Shown: piece after piece, positions 46,592 through 58,609 of the stretch | How positions within the stretch are numbered: position 1 is the stretch's first letter | How the letters are laid out: the number at the start of each line of letters is the position of its first letter | Source: Guadua angustifolia | Taxonomy: Eukaryota > Streptophyta > Magnoliopsida > Poales > Poaceae | Assembly (NCBI GenBank): GCA_036346375.1 | Contig: CM070502.1 | Span: forward strand, 16,716,924 to 16,780,923 | Length of the DNA stretch: 64,000 nt | Reading direction: 5' to 3' | The notes under the pieces: model-generated | The model's database searches: none | What the model saw: the letters and a program-made list of their open reading frames with translations, nothing else | What the model was told of the DNA's origin: nothing | Position numbers and translations under genes: made by a program

Positions 46592-46886
46592 CTGTTTGTT
46601 TAGACTTAAACTTTTTGGGTTATAGCTTAAAGTAAGATTTTTTGCTTAAACAGTTTAAAAGCTAATGGCTTGTGTTCATGATAGAGGTGGGTAATTTTAT
46701 CTAACTCTAATATTATTAGTTTAAAACCAGCCATCAATAAGTCAAAAATCTCTCTCCAGTGACTTTTAGCTTTTAGTTATATAGAGGTTTATGGCTTTTG
46801 AAATGTCCAGATAAAAAGCTACTCGTTTGTTTAGACTTTAGCTTTTTGGTTTTTAAGTCTACGAAAAAGCCTAAACAAACAGGGCC
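46592..46886. mobile_element. Possible MITE with TGTTTGTTTAGACTT ends
   Basis: The left end TCTGTTTGTTTAGACTTAAAC pairs with the right end GCCTAAACAAACAGGGCC. An internal copy of the motif occurs near 46828. No clean target duplication, so the limits are approximate. Confidence 0.45.
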
Positions 46887-47181
46887 GAAATCTCCTTTTA
46901 AGTTCAAAAAGAAAAACTTGTAAGTCTCGTTTTTTTTGTATTTTTTTAAAATCAGGTCTGGGAAGAATCAAACGAAAATTTCAGTTGATGTTTGGTTCCT
47001 CTAAATTCGAAGGGAAATGCACTTATCTGAGAGGACTTTGGAGTCGTTACTTCAACGGTTCAGCCAAAAAGAGACCGTTAGGATTTCAATTCTACAGTTT
47101 TGAGTTAACACTTTGTTCTAAACCCTAAACAATAAGTAGACCAGAGCACTTTCCATAGTTCGGTCAAGCACTACCGGCTTA

Positions 47182-47471
47182 GGACATGTACAATAATATA
47201 GATAGTAGCCGTTAGTAATACACCTCTATATCATCTATAGATAGGTTTAAAGATAACTTATATAATGAATTGTATATGTAATCATCTGTAATGACCTCTC
47301 ATATTATTAATAAACAATCTATACAATGGTATAGGCCATATAAAATCGTCTATAAGACTATCTATTAAACAACAGACAACACTTTTCTCTTTCTCCTTCT
47401 CTTTTCCACGTCACCTAAATTCCTATGTGTTATTACTTACAAACCGCTAACGTCAATCATTGTACATGCTC
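47182..47471. mobile_element. Tourist-like MITE (GGACATGTACAAT termini)
   Basis: 290 bp with termini GGACATGTACAATAAT and ATTGTACATGCTC. It is flanked by the TTA duplication (47179-47181, 47472-47474), as for PIF/Harbinger-type MITEs. AT-rich, non-coding. Confidence 0.88.
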
Positions 47472-47474
47472 TTA

Positions 47475-49940
47475 GTAGCCCAACCCAAATGTAGGTCTAG
47501 AGCCATAACAAGGACCACTGCCAACCGGGCCGGCCTAAGAATTCGGCCTGCAGCCGGTGGCCCAGCACTATCGTGTCGTTTCTCCTTTGCTATTCTCTGC
47601 GTCTCACTATGTTCATTCAAAGTCCTACAGTTCACATTTCAAAAAGTTCATGCGCTACGAGAATCCATATAGTAGTTACTGTAATTTTTTTTACTCACTA
47701 CCTCCAATTAAATGCCTTAAAAGAGGTTTAATGGATTTAGTACGCCATTTAATAAGGACATACGTACGCATTTCTTATCAACTCTTTTTGAGATGTAATG
47801 ATTACTTGATCAGTGCACGACGAAGCGATGAACCGTCAACTTGAGAAACAGGAGCATATCGTACTAACTGTAGCGTACTCCTGTGGCTCCTACAACCATC
47901 CCCGCCCTTCCCGTGATCTGGAATCGCAGACGGGGGAGGGAGGGGAGTACTCGTGACCTTGTCTGCACCGCGCTACCGCGGTGAGAAACGCGTTCCTCCC
48001 AGCAGGGAGAAGTATGTTTCGTGAAGCGTCGTCTCCTCTGCCGAGCATCACACACACACACGCGCGTCCATGGCGGAGTACAGTGCCTGCCACGGCCAGC
48101 TACCGACAAGACGTGCGCCTGGGTCGGCTCACCGCTGCTAAATTAACCAGGCCCGCGTGCGGTTAGCTAGCCTAGCTCCAAGCGGTAACTAAAAAAAACG
48201 CGGCCTTTTCCCCGAGTCTGACGCCCTCCTTGAGACATGGACGAACGGACAGATGTTGCAGGATGTGGATGTTTCCTGCTCTCAGATCTGAAGAAACACG
48301 ATCAGGTTATATATGGCCGGTTATGTCGGGGGACATTAAGGTGGACATAAGCACTTTTATGAAATTTGTTCAAATATCATTAAAATAAAATATACGATTT
48401 TAAAAAATCATCAAAAAATTGGCAGATATAGGTAAGTGTACGGTCTATGCTCATGCAAAATTTTATGAACCAAAATAAATCTTGTTTTGTGAGATACGAA
48501 AAAGAACAACGTGTAATACTGTCAATTAGTTCATCACTGCTGGTCTGCTGCACACTATATAAAAAAAGAGTGGCCAGGTGCTCAAGCTGTACACTATTAT
48601 TATTATATGTCGTACTTGACATTTTTTTCATCTCACAAATGGGATTGGTTTTGTTCTTAAATTTTTGTATGGCTACAGACCATGCACTTATCTATAGCTG
48701 GCAATTTTTTAAAGATATTTGAAAATTTTTACCAGCAATTTTAGTGGACCTCCTTTGGTTCCAGAAACACAATTTTCACGACAAGACCCTTTTGTGCCTC
48801 CTCCTCCGTCTATACCATCGCCGGCTTCCTCATATCCTACCATTATTGTTGCTCACCACCTCCTCTCTTGTCGCTGTTACCGCCAGCCTTTATCTCCCTT
48901 CCTTGCCCTTCTCCCCCTTCTGCGGCGGCTATTGCCCTCGGATTCGTTGCTGCCTCCCTCTACCTCCTAATATGCTCTTGATCTTGTCATCCCTGTCGAC
49001 CTCCACTGCCCTCCTCTAAACCCACGGCTGGCAACACCCCCACCGTTTCGCCACTGTCACCACCCACCATCGGTTATCTCATTGCCTCGGCTTCCCTCTA
49101 ACTCTGGGCCCAAGTGAATCTCAAACCCTAACCCTCAACACTACTAAAGAAACTCACTGAATTTGAATGGAGATAAAGATGGAGACAGAAATGGGTGGGT
49201 GCACAGATGATTCAAATCGACAGGTTAGAAATTCAACTAATACTACCAAAAAATGATTCAAAAGATTTATAGCAATTCGGTTAAAAAAAAGTGCGTTCAT
49301 ATGGCTTTATGGAATTTTTCAACTTTGCGTCGCAGGTCTGAACAATATGCATCCCGGCACGACATTGTGGAGCTTGGGGAGACTATCCTGAGAAGAAACT
49401 TCCAAACAAAATAACTAGTACAGAGTACAAACACGAGAGCGGGTTTTTGATATTTTGGTCTTAATTTGTCAAGGGGATAAGTTGGCCTCAAGTTTTAATT
49501 TCCAAAAAGGACGCAGCATATATAATCCAGAATCATTTTTCTAGAATAAACCATACTCATGTTTAAAATATTAAGAGCAATAGGAGTACCTTTGGAGCAG
49601 CATGTTTAGAATTCCCAGTTGTGAATCCAGCATATTAATGGCTATAGTGCAATTTTCCATGTGACATTCGGCCACTCATAAAGGCCACACATTTGAATTT
49701 GTTTACTGCAACGATAATTTGCGAGGAAGCTGGTACGAACTCCAATTTACGTGCAATGCACCACACATGCTATGTGACTTTTCTACGCCGAATGATTTCC
49801 CTGCATTGAAATTTCTCTAGCAACTTACTCCAATTATGGGTGTTCTTGACTTTACTTACAAGACCACTACTTAAGCAGTTAAGGTGGGCGATCTCACAAG
49901 ACTTGTGCGGGTTTAAAGATGTCAGACACATCGCAGTACA
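47475..49940. other. Intergenic, nothing recognised
   Basis: Includes GC-rich 47880-48170 and CT-rich 48780-49060 stretches with open frames on both strands, and a short CA repeat at 48051. None shows domain or splice support. Confidence 0.4.
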
Positions 49941-49945
49941 TTAAT

Positions 49946-50222
49946 TAACGAAAGTCATGAAAAATTCTGAAAAAAATTGTAGATATACTTCATAAATTAC
50001 TCTACCTATGTATAAAATTGTAGATTCAAATTCATTATATATCAAGAGTTACAAAAAAGAGAAATCCTGACAAATTTAAATAGTTTAAACTTGTCAAATT
50101 TTTTTCTTTTTTCTAACTCTCAATATATAATGAATTTGATCTTGAAACTTCATACATAGGTAGAGTAATCTACCTAGTACATCTACAATTTTTTTTCAAA
50201 ATTTTTCATGACTTTTGTTAGT
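49946..50222. repeat. Long fold-back (MITE-like) inverted repeat
   Basis: Arms of about 130 bp pair with few mismatches: AACGAAAGTCATGAAAAATT on the left against AACAAAAGTCATGAAAAATT read from the right end, continuing through AATTGTAGAT and TTACTCTACC to the centre near 50086. A transcript across it would form a long hairpin. Target duplication not identified. Confidence 0.75.
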
Positions 50223-50734
50223 TGGTGTGTACGGTGTGTGCACGGAAAGTCCTATGTGCACAGGATACGTTGCCGTTAAGATGGACATTGGATTAAAAAG
50301 AGATGATTAAATAGAGATGATACAGATCCTTTTGAAATACTGTCAAAAAAATACACTAATTTTTTTTTATTATAGCAGGTATTATAATAACACTGTTTCT
50401 ATGTACTACCGGATGATTCGGACCGTTCGTCACTTCGATCAAACAATCCAACCAGACAGACTGTTTAAGTTACATACTCTTATAACTGTACAAGATATCC
50501 CTTTCCTGACATCTCATGTCCCTTGTACGTATCCGTTCTTATGACTGAGATTTTTCGTGTACGCATCTTCCGAGTAACTCCGAGTGATTACTGTTTTGTC
50601 GTCACACCTAGCAAACTAGCTGTTTTTTAAGGAAAACAATAGAAAAAGGAAACGAAGAAAATATGTACAACGAAAAGATAAAAACAGGAAGAAACACACA
50701 CACACACACAAAAAAGATTATGTAAACTATCTAG

Positions 50735-51040
50735 CCAATCTCCAATTGTGGGCAAATACTTCTTTACTCGATGGATAATCATATCAAATTCATGCTTGAA
50801 CGTCCGCTTCTAGATGTCAAGGGTTGGGTCAATCCTTCGGTAAATTTCGGTATTTCTTTCAATCCAGGTATTCCAAGATGCCAACACAATAATTTCCATG
50901 AAAAAGGGTTGCTGAAGCTGATGTTTCATATCAACAAATGAGTCTTCCACCGAGAGATACTTTGTCTTGCAGGCCGTATCAAATCCCAAGCTTGCTGCGC
51001 AAAGCTGCAGTAAGAGAAAAAATGTTCAAGCGTTCCCCCT
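50735..51040 (-). pseudogene. LINE ORF2 3' scrap (zf-RVT tail)
   Basis: The minus strand reads LEHFFSYCSFAQQAWDLI, then after a shift QPFFMEIIVLASWNTWIERN and a tail ending in a PTIGDWLDS-like run. This is the zinc-binding tail of a plant LINE ORF2. It is cut at its 5' side by the element inserted at 51045. Confidence 0.7.
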
Positions 51041-51044
51041 CTAA

Positions 51045-52187
51045 GAGCATCTCCAACAGTTTCTAATATTTAGACTTCTAATATTATTAGATTAGGACCT
51101 TTTCAAAAGTTTTTGAGCCTACAAAATACCTTATTTTCCAACAATTCCCGTATTTTCTCCCAAAAAAACCTTTGAATTGGTCCGGTGGGCCATCCTTCTC
51201 CTCACGCAATCTGTTTTGTTCAGCGTCTATGCCGCTAGACGACGGACGCCGTCGACATAGGACGTGGTCGCCGAGGCTCATTTGAGCCGATCCCTACTGA
51301 TTTTCCCCCTCCGATCATCAAAATCATCTGCTGGAGGCGAAGGCGATCGAGCAGTATCGCCATCAGCGCGCAATAATACTGCACGCCCGTTTTGTTTTGT
51401 AGCTCTTGTCGGCGAACCTCCCCTCCTGAAAACCCCACCCACCCTCTTCCTCTCCATTCTCTCCTTCCTCCGCTCCATCCATCCCTTCCCGCCTCCGTAA
51501 TTTTCTAGCTTGCTCGCTATGCGGTTTCAAGCTCCGCCGCTGGTGCCGTGCCGTCGATCTGTCCACGAGGAGGGAGGAGCCGAGGGAAGAGATCGATGGT
51601 CGCACAAAGGTGTGGCTATGGCAAGGCAACTCGCCGCGGCGGCGGGAGAGTAGCGCTTCCTCTAGGGGAGGAGGCGGGCGGCGGCGGCGTGATGGACCCA
51701 TGGCGAGGCGCTGTGATACTGCGGCGGCGACTCGGCCAACACCAAGTTCTCGCTATTACAACAACTACTCGCTGCATGCGGCTCTTCGCAAGGCGTGTAA
51801 GCGCCATCGACGCTGCGGAGGCACGCCGCGCGAACGCCCCTCGCTTACGGGCCGCCCGAAGAACAAGCGCCCAGAGGAAGCGGCAGCGGAACGCGGAGGA
51901 ACAGGGCAATTCCTCATCGCGCCGACGCGGGGGCCTCGTCGTCTGCGGCTGGTGGTTGTATCACGTTGTCGGCGTTGTCGCTGTCGGGGCTGAGGGCGGC
52001 GGGAGGGGCGCGAAACGTTGATTGGGAGCGCGGACGCGGCGCGGAAAAATGAGGCCGCCGGGGTGTTGTTTTGGGCGTGCGAAAATTTTAGAAGCTAGAA
52101 TGAGGAACTATTGGAGTATGTTTTTTTTTTCAATCAAGGCTAAAATCAGATTTTGGGAGTGGATTTGAGGCACTGTTGGAGATGCTC
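51045..52187. mobile_element. Harbinger/Tourist-type non-autonomous element with GC-rich cargo
   Basis: 1143 bp with termini GAGCATCTCCAACAGTTTC and CACTGTTGGAGATGCTC, flanked by TAA (51042-51044, 52188-52190). Unlike a simple MITE it carries about 850 bp of GC-rich, partly open sequence (51180-52020). I cannot match this to a family; it may be host DNA. Confidence 0.8.
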
Positions 52188-52190
52188 TAA

Positions 52191-52890
52191 CGACTGCTGG
52201 CATAATTTTTTGAACCGAAAGTTATTGAACTGGAAATTTTCAATTTAAAATTTTTTGAACAAAAACTTTTTAATTGAATTCAACTAAAAATTCCGAATCA
52301 AAATCTTTTGTTTTAGATAAGGAAGGGCCGGGAAAGTGGAAAAGGAACGAGTGTGAATGGAGGGACGCCATGTGAAAACATTTGGATGCTACTTTGATGA
52401 TGATAACCTCAAATTAGCAATACTCTTAGACACATGTTTAGTTTTGTAAAACAAAGTTGTTCCTTCTTTGCAACCATCTTGTATGTCTCTTAAAAGCAGC
52501 CAAAAGAACACATTATGTTTTGCTTGGCAAGCACTCCTCCAAAGCCATTTGTAGACTGCCGAAATTGGTACATGTCATGGCAGTAATTTGTAAGTTTTGC
52601 CTGATTCCATTTATATATAATTATATATCCATGTATCACGCCACTTCTGACTTTCTGAGGCGTGAAGCTGCTGAAGATATTTTGCAAATATTGGTTGTAA
52701 GCCTGCACAGAGAGGGGAAGATGAAATCGATCCTGCAGGTTCTTACATTTTCATGTGTGCTACGCTGACGTTATCACGTTTGAAAAACTTTAGAAGTCTA
52801 GGGTCTGCATGCGTAAACAGTTAAACACCCACCAAGGAACAATAAACAAACCATTGAAAACAACCCAGGGAAAGAGAAGACAAAGGAATC
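52191..52890. other. Intergenic upstream of the kinesin gene
   Basis: No exon or transposon recognised. The proximal part is the presumed promoter region of the kinesin gene. Confidence 0.4.
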
Positions 52891-52892
52891 AA

Positions 52893-52903
52893 CCCAACGG
52901 TCT
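52893..52903 (+). promoter_or_regulatory. MSA-like (G2/M) promoter element
   Basis: CCCAACGGTCT fits the mitosis-specific activator consensus YCYAACGGYYA at 10 of 11 positions, including the invariant AACGG. It lies shortly upstream of the probable kinesin transcription start. MSA elements bind MYB3R factors in plant G2/M genes. A single site this short can occur by chance. Confidence 0.4.
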
Positions 52904-52959
52904 CCTCCTGGGGTTGGAAAAAAAAAAAGAAGGAAAATAAAAGAAAATAAAGCCACCGT

Positions 52960-53690
52960 CTCGTACACTCTCTCTCGAGACTACTCTCCCCCCAAATTAA
53001 CAACACAAGATCGTCGTGGGGAGCAGTCGCACGCGGTGAGGCGCCGCTCTCAACCTCTCCCCGCGAATTCTCCCAAAGAATCGCGCTAAACGCTCGGGCC
53101 ACGGCCGCCGCGGGGCGCGGCCGCTCCACCGTCCGGAGAAGCGTCGCGTTTTCGCCTTCCGGAACCGACCGTCTCCGCCGAGCCTTGGTAATTGTCCGCT
53201 TACCTGCCGCTATTGCTTGAGCATTACTGGTCGCCAGAGGAAAGTCGATGCTCTGGTTGGTTGTTAGCGATGTGATCCTGGGGGCACTGTTTTGGTGGTT
53301 AGTTTTGGCTATCGCTTCATGCAGATCTGTTAGTAGCTAGGAGAAATTCTTCGGGAAGGAAGAGGATGGTTGCTGGTTAGAGGTGACAAGATGAGCAGCT
53401 GTGGGTGATTTGGACTAATCGGTGGTTCTCCAGTAGTATCTCTGTCTATCGGACATGCTAACCACTGTCCTAATTATGTGCGTAATTACCAGTAAGGGTC
53501 CACAGAAAATGCTTGCCTTCTCCTCCACCCGCCGCGGCAAGCTCGTTAACAGCTTTGCCATACACTCAAATTCACTGGGATAGGACAGATTCGTGCATCT
53601 CGTCTAGTCGGCTTCTTGGGTTGTTCTTCCTTTTTGGTTTTGTATGCCTTGCTTTCTTGGTTGTGTCTTATAATGGTGCAATCCTGGCAG
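52960..53690 (+). other. Kinesin 5' UTR exon and leader intron
   Basis: A GC-rich leader with a pyrimidine-rich start region (about 52960-53187) ends CCTTG before GTAATT. The intron runs 53188-53690 and ends CCTGGCAG. The second exon opens with ATGGTGTAG (53691-53699), a two-codon upstream ORF, 37 bases before the main ATG. The exact transcription start is not determined. Confidence 0.6.
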
Positions 53691-53736
53691 ATGGTGTAGG
53701 GAGAGGAGTGGGAGGGGGGAAGTGAGTGGGAGAGCA

Positions 53737-56700
53737 ATGGGGGCGATTGGAGGCGATGAGTTGGTGCAGTGGGGCAAGGTGGATGGACCTGGGACGGTCA
53801 ATGGCGGTGGAGGTGGTGCTGGGAGGCTGGATAGGATTCAGGTGCTGGTGAGGCTGAGGCCTCTGAGCGACAAGGAGATTGCAAGAGGGGAGCCTGCGGA
53901 ATGGGAGTGCATCAATGACACCACCATCATGTTCCGGAGTTCCTTCCCGGACCGACCAACGGCCCCAACCGCATACTCATTTGGTCAGTGCACTATGTGC
54001 CCCCCTCGTTTGATAATCCATTTGTTGTGGTTTGTTATTGCTTTGATGCTTCTGTATGCTTAACTTAGTTTTTATTGTTTTTGGGAAAGGTTTAACAACA
54101 TCTTGATGTAATCCACGGGTCTCGAAAGCAATGCTCGAAGCCTCAAACATCCTAAGTCCTTTGACAATTTTATGTATATCTGCCGTGCCACGGTTCTGGT
54201 CCATAGCATTAGATTATCACTATATATTTGATGTGCCTTTATTTATTATTGGCTTATTGTTTAGATTATTTTGACGTACTCAATTGCTATATAAGGATCT
54301 AACATGACTTGGGATGATTTTGTTAGTTAATAAATCAGTAACATTGTACGGTAATTTGCCACTTCATAAACAAGGTTTTGTAGAATATTAATGTGATAAA
54401 GAAAGTGTATTGAAACTGGTGTAGGGTGCATGCAGCCGAGACTTATGTTTGGTTGCCCTGACGAGCCCACCCCGCATAATATTATTGAGAACGGCATCAT
54501 CTGAATAAATTTGATAGGATGACACCATCCTAGGTCTCTTCAAATTTCTCTCTTTGGGGCATCATCTTATCCGGGATCGTCCCATCCAATTGTCTCTGCC
54601 AAATGTCAGATACTGTATATCCTTCTCTAAGAATAAGCTCACCCAGCCAGCTATACCGTCTCTTCATTTGCTAGCTGCTAGTTTCCCTAGGTTGCCTTAT
54701 ATAGTTCAATTACGTTTTTCTCGCATGTATGCTTCACTCCTTGTTAACATAAATCTCTTACAATTGCAGATAGGGTATTTCACTCTGACTGCAGTACCAA
54801 AGAAGTCTACGAGGAAATGGTTAAGGAAGTTGCCCTCTCTGTAGTTAGTGGCATTAACTGTGAGTACAAACCACACACAGAGCATATATCACAGTTTCTA
54901 AAATATTAAAGCATTCGAACTAAATCAAAGTCTCTTTTCTCTCACAGCAAGTATTTTTGCCTATGGACAAACAAGTAGTGGAAAGACATACACTATGACT
55001 GGAGTGACAGAATACACAGTAGCAGATATATATGATTATGTTAACAAGGTGATCAGATTTTCATCCATCCACAGGTTCGATGTTAGGTTTTGGTCGTTAT
55101 TATAACAAAGTTCTCAAATGATGTTTCTTTTTCAGCATGAAGAGAGAGCATTTGTATTGAAATTCTCAGCAATTGAAATATACAATGAAGTTGTAAGGGA
55201 TCTTCTGAGTGCAGAAAATACTCCTCTTAGACTTTGGGATGATGCAGAGGTGAAAAGGGGTTCCTTGTTAGCCTTGTTAATTGTTATTCTGATATGGTCA
55301 TGCTTGCTAATGATTTGGTGTTGTTTATTCTACAGAAGGGCACCTACGTGGAGAATCTTACAGAGGTAATATTAAGGGACTGGAATCACCTCAAGGGACT
55401 TATTTCTGTGTGTGAAGGTGCGATATTGATTACTAGAGGAGCTTACATTATTGTTAACTGGTGAATATCTGTTCTCATTTGTGCTTTACGTGCTTGCAAT
55501 AGCCCAAAGGAAGACAGGGGAGACCTTCTTAAATGAAAAAAGCTCAAGATCCCATCAAATACTTAGATTGGTCTGCCCTTTACTTGATTATATGTACAAA
55601 TTACTTTCTTGTATATGTGTTTCATTTGCATAGACGTGTGCTTTTTTGGCTGACCTGTTCATCAATCAATTCAGACTGTTGAAAGTTCTGCTCGTGAGTT
55701 CTTAGGAAAGGATAAGTCAGCTACGCTTGTGGCTAGTGCGGTAAGAAGAACATCCACCATTTCTGTTATGGAGTTTTTTCGGTATGAAAAGTAAGTGTAA
55801 GCATCATTTATTCTCCCCATGCAGAACTTTGTTGATCTGGCAGGAAGTGAGCGTGCATCTCAGGCGTTGTCTGCTGGCACAAGGCTGAAAGAAGGTTCTC
55901 ATATTAATAGAAGTTTGCTTGCCCTTGGCACTGTGATTAGGAAACTAAGGTTGCAACCTCAACTCATAGTGTTACTTTGTGTTTAGTTCAATCCACATTT
56001 TAAGAGGAACGCTTATTTAATTTTGAGAGTATTTGTTGGCTAGTGGCATTTGAGTTATTTGTTTACATTTATGCAGTATGGGAAGTAATGCACACATACC
56101 ATATAGAGATTCAAAGCTTACACGCATACTACAGCCATCTTTGGGAGGTAATTCAAGAACTGCGATTATTTGTACACTAAGCCCTGCGACAAACCACATT
56201 GAACAATCGAGAAATACCCTTTTATTTGGGAGTTGTGCAAAGGAAGTAGTTACAAATGCTCAGGTTAATGTGGTCATGTCTGATAAAGCACTAGTTAAGC
56301 ATTTGCAAAAGGAAGTTGCTAGGTTGGAGAGTGAGTTGCGGCATCCTGTATCAAATTCCAATTCCAGTCTCGAAGTATTAGTGAAGGAAAAAGACAACCA
56401 AATCAGAAAGGTGAATCCTACTTCTGACCCTTTTTGTTTACCTCCCTGCTCTTGGTTCACAGTTCATAAATGAAATTCAAAGAAAACCATTGTTTTTGTG
56501 TATGACTGCTCTACATTTTTGCTGCCATTTTTGCCATGCCCAATTTCAGCAGTTAGCACAGTTCAATTTTTCAAAAAAAAAAAGTCTCATTTACTTTGTC
56601 AGGATATTTAATGCCCTGTCCTCTGCAGATGGAGAAAGAAATAAAAGAACTGAAGTCACAACGTGATCTGGCTGAGTCTAGGTTGCAGGATTTGCTGCAA

Positions 56701-58609
56701 GTTGTTGGAGATCGTGACCCAAAGCATCAGGTATATTTAATTCTGTGACATCTGATTATTACTTGTAAGCCTTGTTCCTACATTGATTCGTTTGTTTTCT
56801 CTTGTTTAGGTCTCAGGAAAGCGTTCAGTCAGAAGCCCTCCATCCATCGGGATGCCCCCAAGCATCAGTAGAGATGACAGTTCTCAGATCTCTCATGATG
56901 ATTCAGATCTTTACAAGGAAGTGCGATGTATTGAGACCAACGGAATAGGAGGAAATGGACAATTGGATTTGTCAGCTGGTGAAAGTAGTAGTCTGCAAGA
57001 TTCAAATATAAATTTTAGCGCACGTGATAATGATTCAAATGTATCAGTGAATTCAAGGCGTTCAAGGCCCCTTGGTGAAACTCCTATTACCTTGGAGCAG
57101 CATTTAGAGAACATCAGAAGGCCTTTTATCAGTTTAACCAAAGATCTAGGATCTTCGACGCGCAACTCATCAAGCTCTAGAGTAATTGGTAGAAGCAGGA
57201 GCTGTAGATCACTGACAGGTTCTACTTTATTTGATGAGATGGAGATGGATGATTGCACACCAGTAAACAGAAGTTTGGTAGACTTCCCAGGAAGGCCCGA
57301 GGAGTATCATAGAAGAGGATCTGTTCTACACTATGATGCAGAGAGTGAAACTCTTTCAAGGGCAGGATCCGTGCTTTCTGAAATTAGTACCTCGAAGGGT
57401 GCAGCCAAGGCAAATAGTTCTGTGGCATGTGATACAGAATTTACCGGTATAGGTGAATTTGTTGCCGAACTTAAAGAGATGGCTCAGGTTCATTATCAGA
57501 ATCAGTTAGGTGACCAGGTATGAACATTATCTAAGAAAATATTTTATGTTCTTGCCCATGCAGCTCATGATTTTACGTGAAAGAAAATGTAAGTCATAAT
57601 TATGGTAAGAAAATATGTTGTGCTACAGTTTTATTCTATAGAATATATGGTGCCAATTAGGAAATGAATGCATGTTCTGTTCTACCTTTTGTTGAGAGTT
57701 TTAACTTTTGACCAATGTTTGATGACTGATCTTGAGATCTTTCATTAGCAGACCACTAGCATACAAATGTACTTACTATTGAGCTAGACTGAATCAAAGT
57801 GAACACTAATCTGCTGAAATATTTTATTTTCTTTGCTTCAGTCATTAAATTATTGGTATTTTCAATCCATCTTCTAGAATGCAAATGGAAGGAGCATTGG
57901 ATTGGACCCGATTGTGGATGCTTCACAATCACCTTCGCGATGGCCATTGGAATTCGAGAAGAAACAGCAAGAGATCATCGAGCTTTGGCACGCTTGCAGT
58001 ATTTCCTTGGTCCACAGGACTTACTTTTTCTTGCTATTCAAAGGAGAAGCAGCTGACTCCATTTATGTGGAAGTGGAGCTTCGGAGGTTATCGTTCCTTA
58101 GAGATACTTACTCTAGGGGAAGCACTCCCAGCAATGTGATAGTAGGCAGCCTGAGTACTTCCCCTGTTGCGAGGTGAGTAATGTACCGATGTTTTTTTTT
58201 CACTTACCTTTGTTATAGCCTTGATAAAAAGGATAAACACCCCTTAGGACGCCTCATAACCCACTGTTCTGCTGTATGCAGCGCCAAGAAGCTGCAACGC
58301 GAGAGGGAGATGCTTGTCAGGCAGATGCAGAAGCGGTTCTCCGTGGAGGAAAGAGAGCACATGTACACCAAATGGGGTGTTTCGCTGGACTCCAAGAAGA
58401 GAAAATTGCAGGTTGCGCGTCGCCTTTGGACGGAGACCAAAGACGTGGAGCATGTCAGAGAGAGCGCGTCCCTAGTCGCCAAGCTGATCGGGCTCCAGGA
58501 GCCAGGGCAGGTCCTCAGGGAGATGTTTGGGCTGAGCTTCGCACCGCAACAGCAGCCCACCCGGCGCTCCTCTAACGGCTGGAGATATGGGATCCCTTCG
58601 TTCGGTTGA
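53737..58609 (+). CDS. Kinesin-like protein, KIN-7 family (886 aa, 13 coding exons)
   Basis: A plus-end-type microtubule motor of the plant KIN-7 family, with an N-terminal motor and a C-terminal DUF3490 domain. Coding exons: 53737-53983, 54770-54859, 54948-55048, 55136-55249, 55336-55417, 55503-55570, 55675-55740, 55825-55949, 56077-56410, 56629-56730, 56810-57517, 57878-58173, 58282-58609. All introns are GT-AG, phases agree, total 2661 nt. The motor (about residues 30-350) has Walker A GQTSSGKT (119-126), switch I NEKSSRSH (222-229) and switch II DLAGSE (260-265), so ATPase residues are intact. A short coiled-coil-like neck follows (about 375-445), then a Ser-rich linker (exon 11). The C-terminal domain (about 690-880) includes RTYFFLLFKGEAADSIY, KWGVSLDSKKRKLQ and RYGIPSFG-stop. 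The in-frame GTG at 53722 is rejected as start in favour of ATG 53737. It resembles the rice/Arabidopsis At4g38950-At2g21300 group more than NACK1, with which the family shares cytokinesis-related roles. Confidence 0.93.

Noticed and set aside
51548..52021. Open frames of 127-157 codons in GC-rich DNA
   Set aside because: They overlap on three frames inside a non-autonomous Harbinger-type element, with Arg-rich composition typical of GC-rich shadows. Kept only as cargo of unknown origin.
53722..53736. Extended N-terminus of the kinesin from a GTG at 53722
   Set aside because: Plant nuclear genes start at ATG. The ATG at 53737 has a good context and gives the family N-terminus MGAIGGDELVQW.
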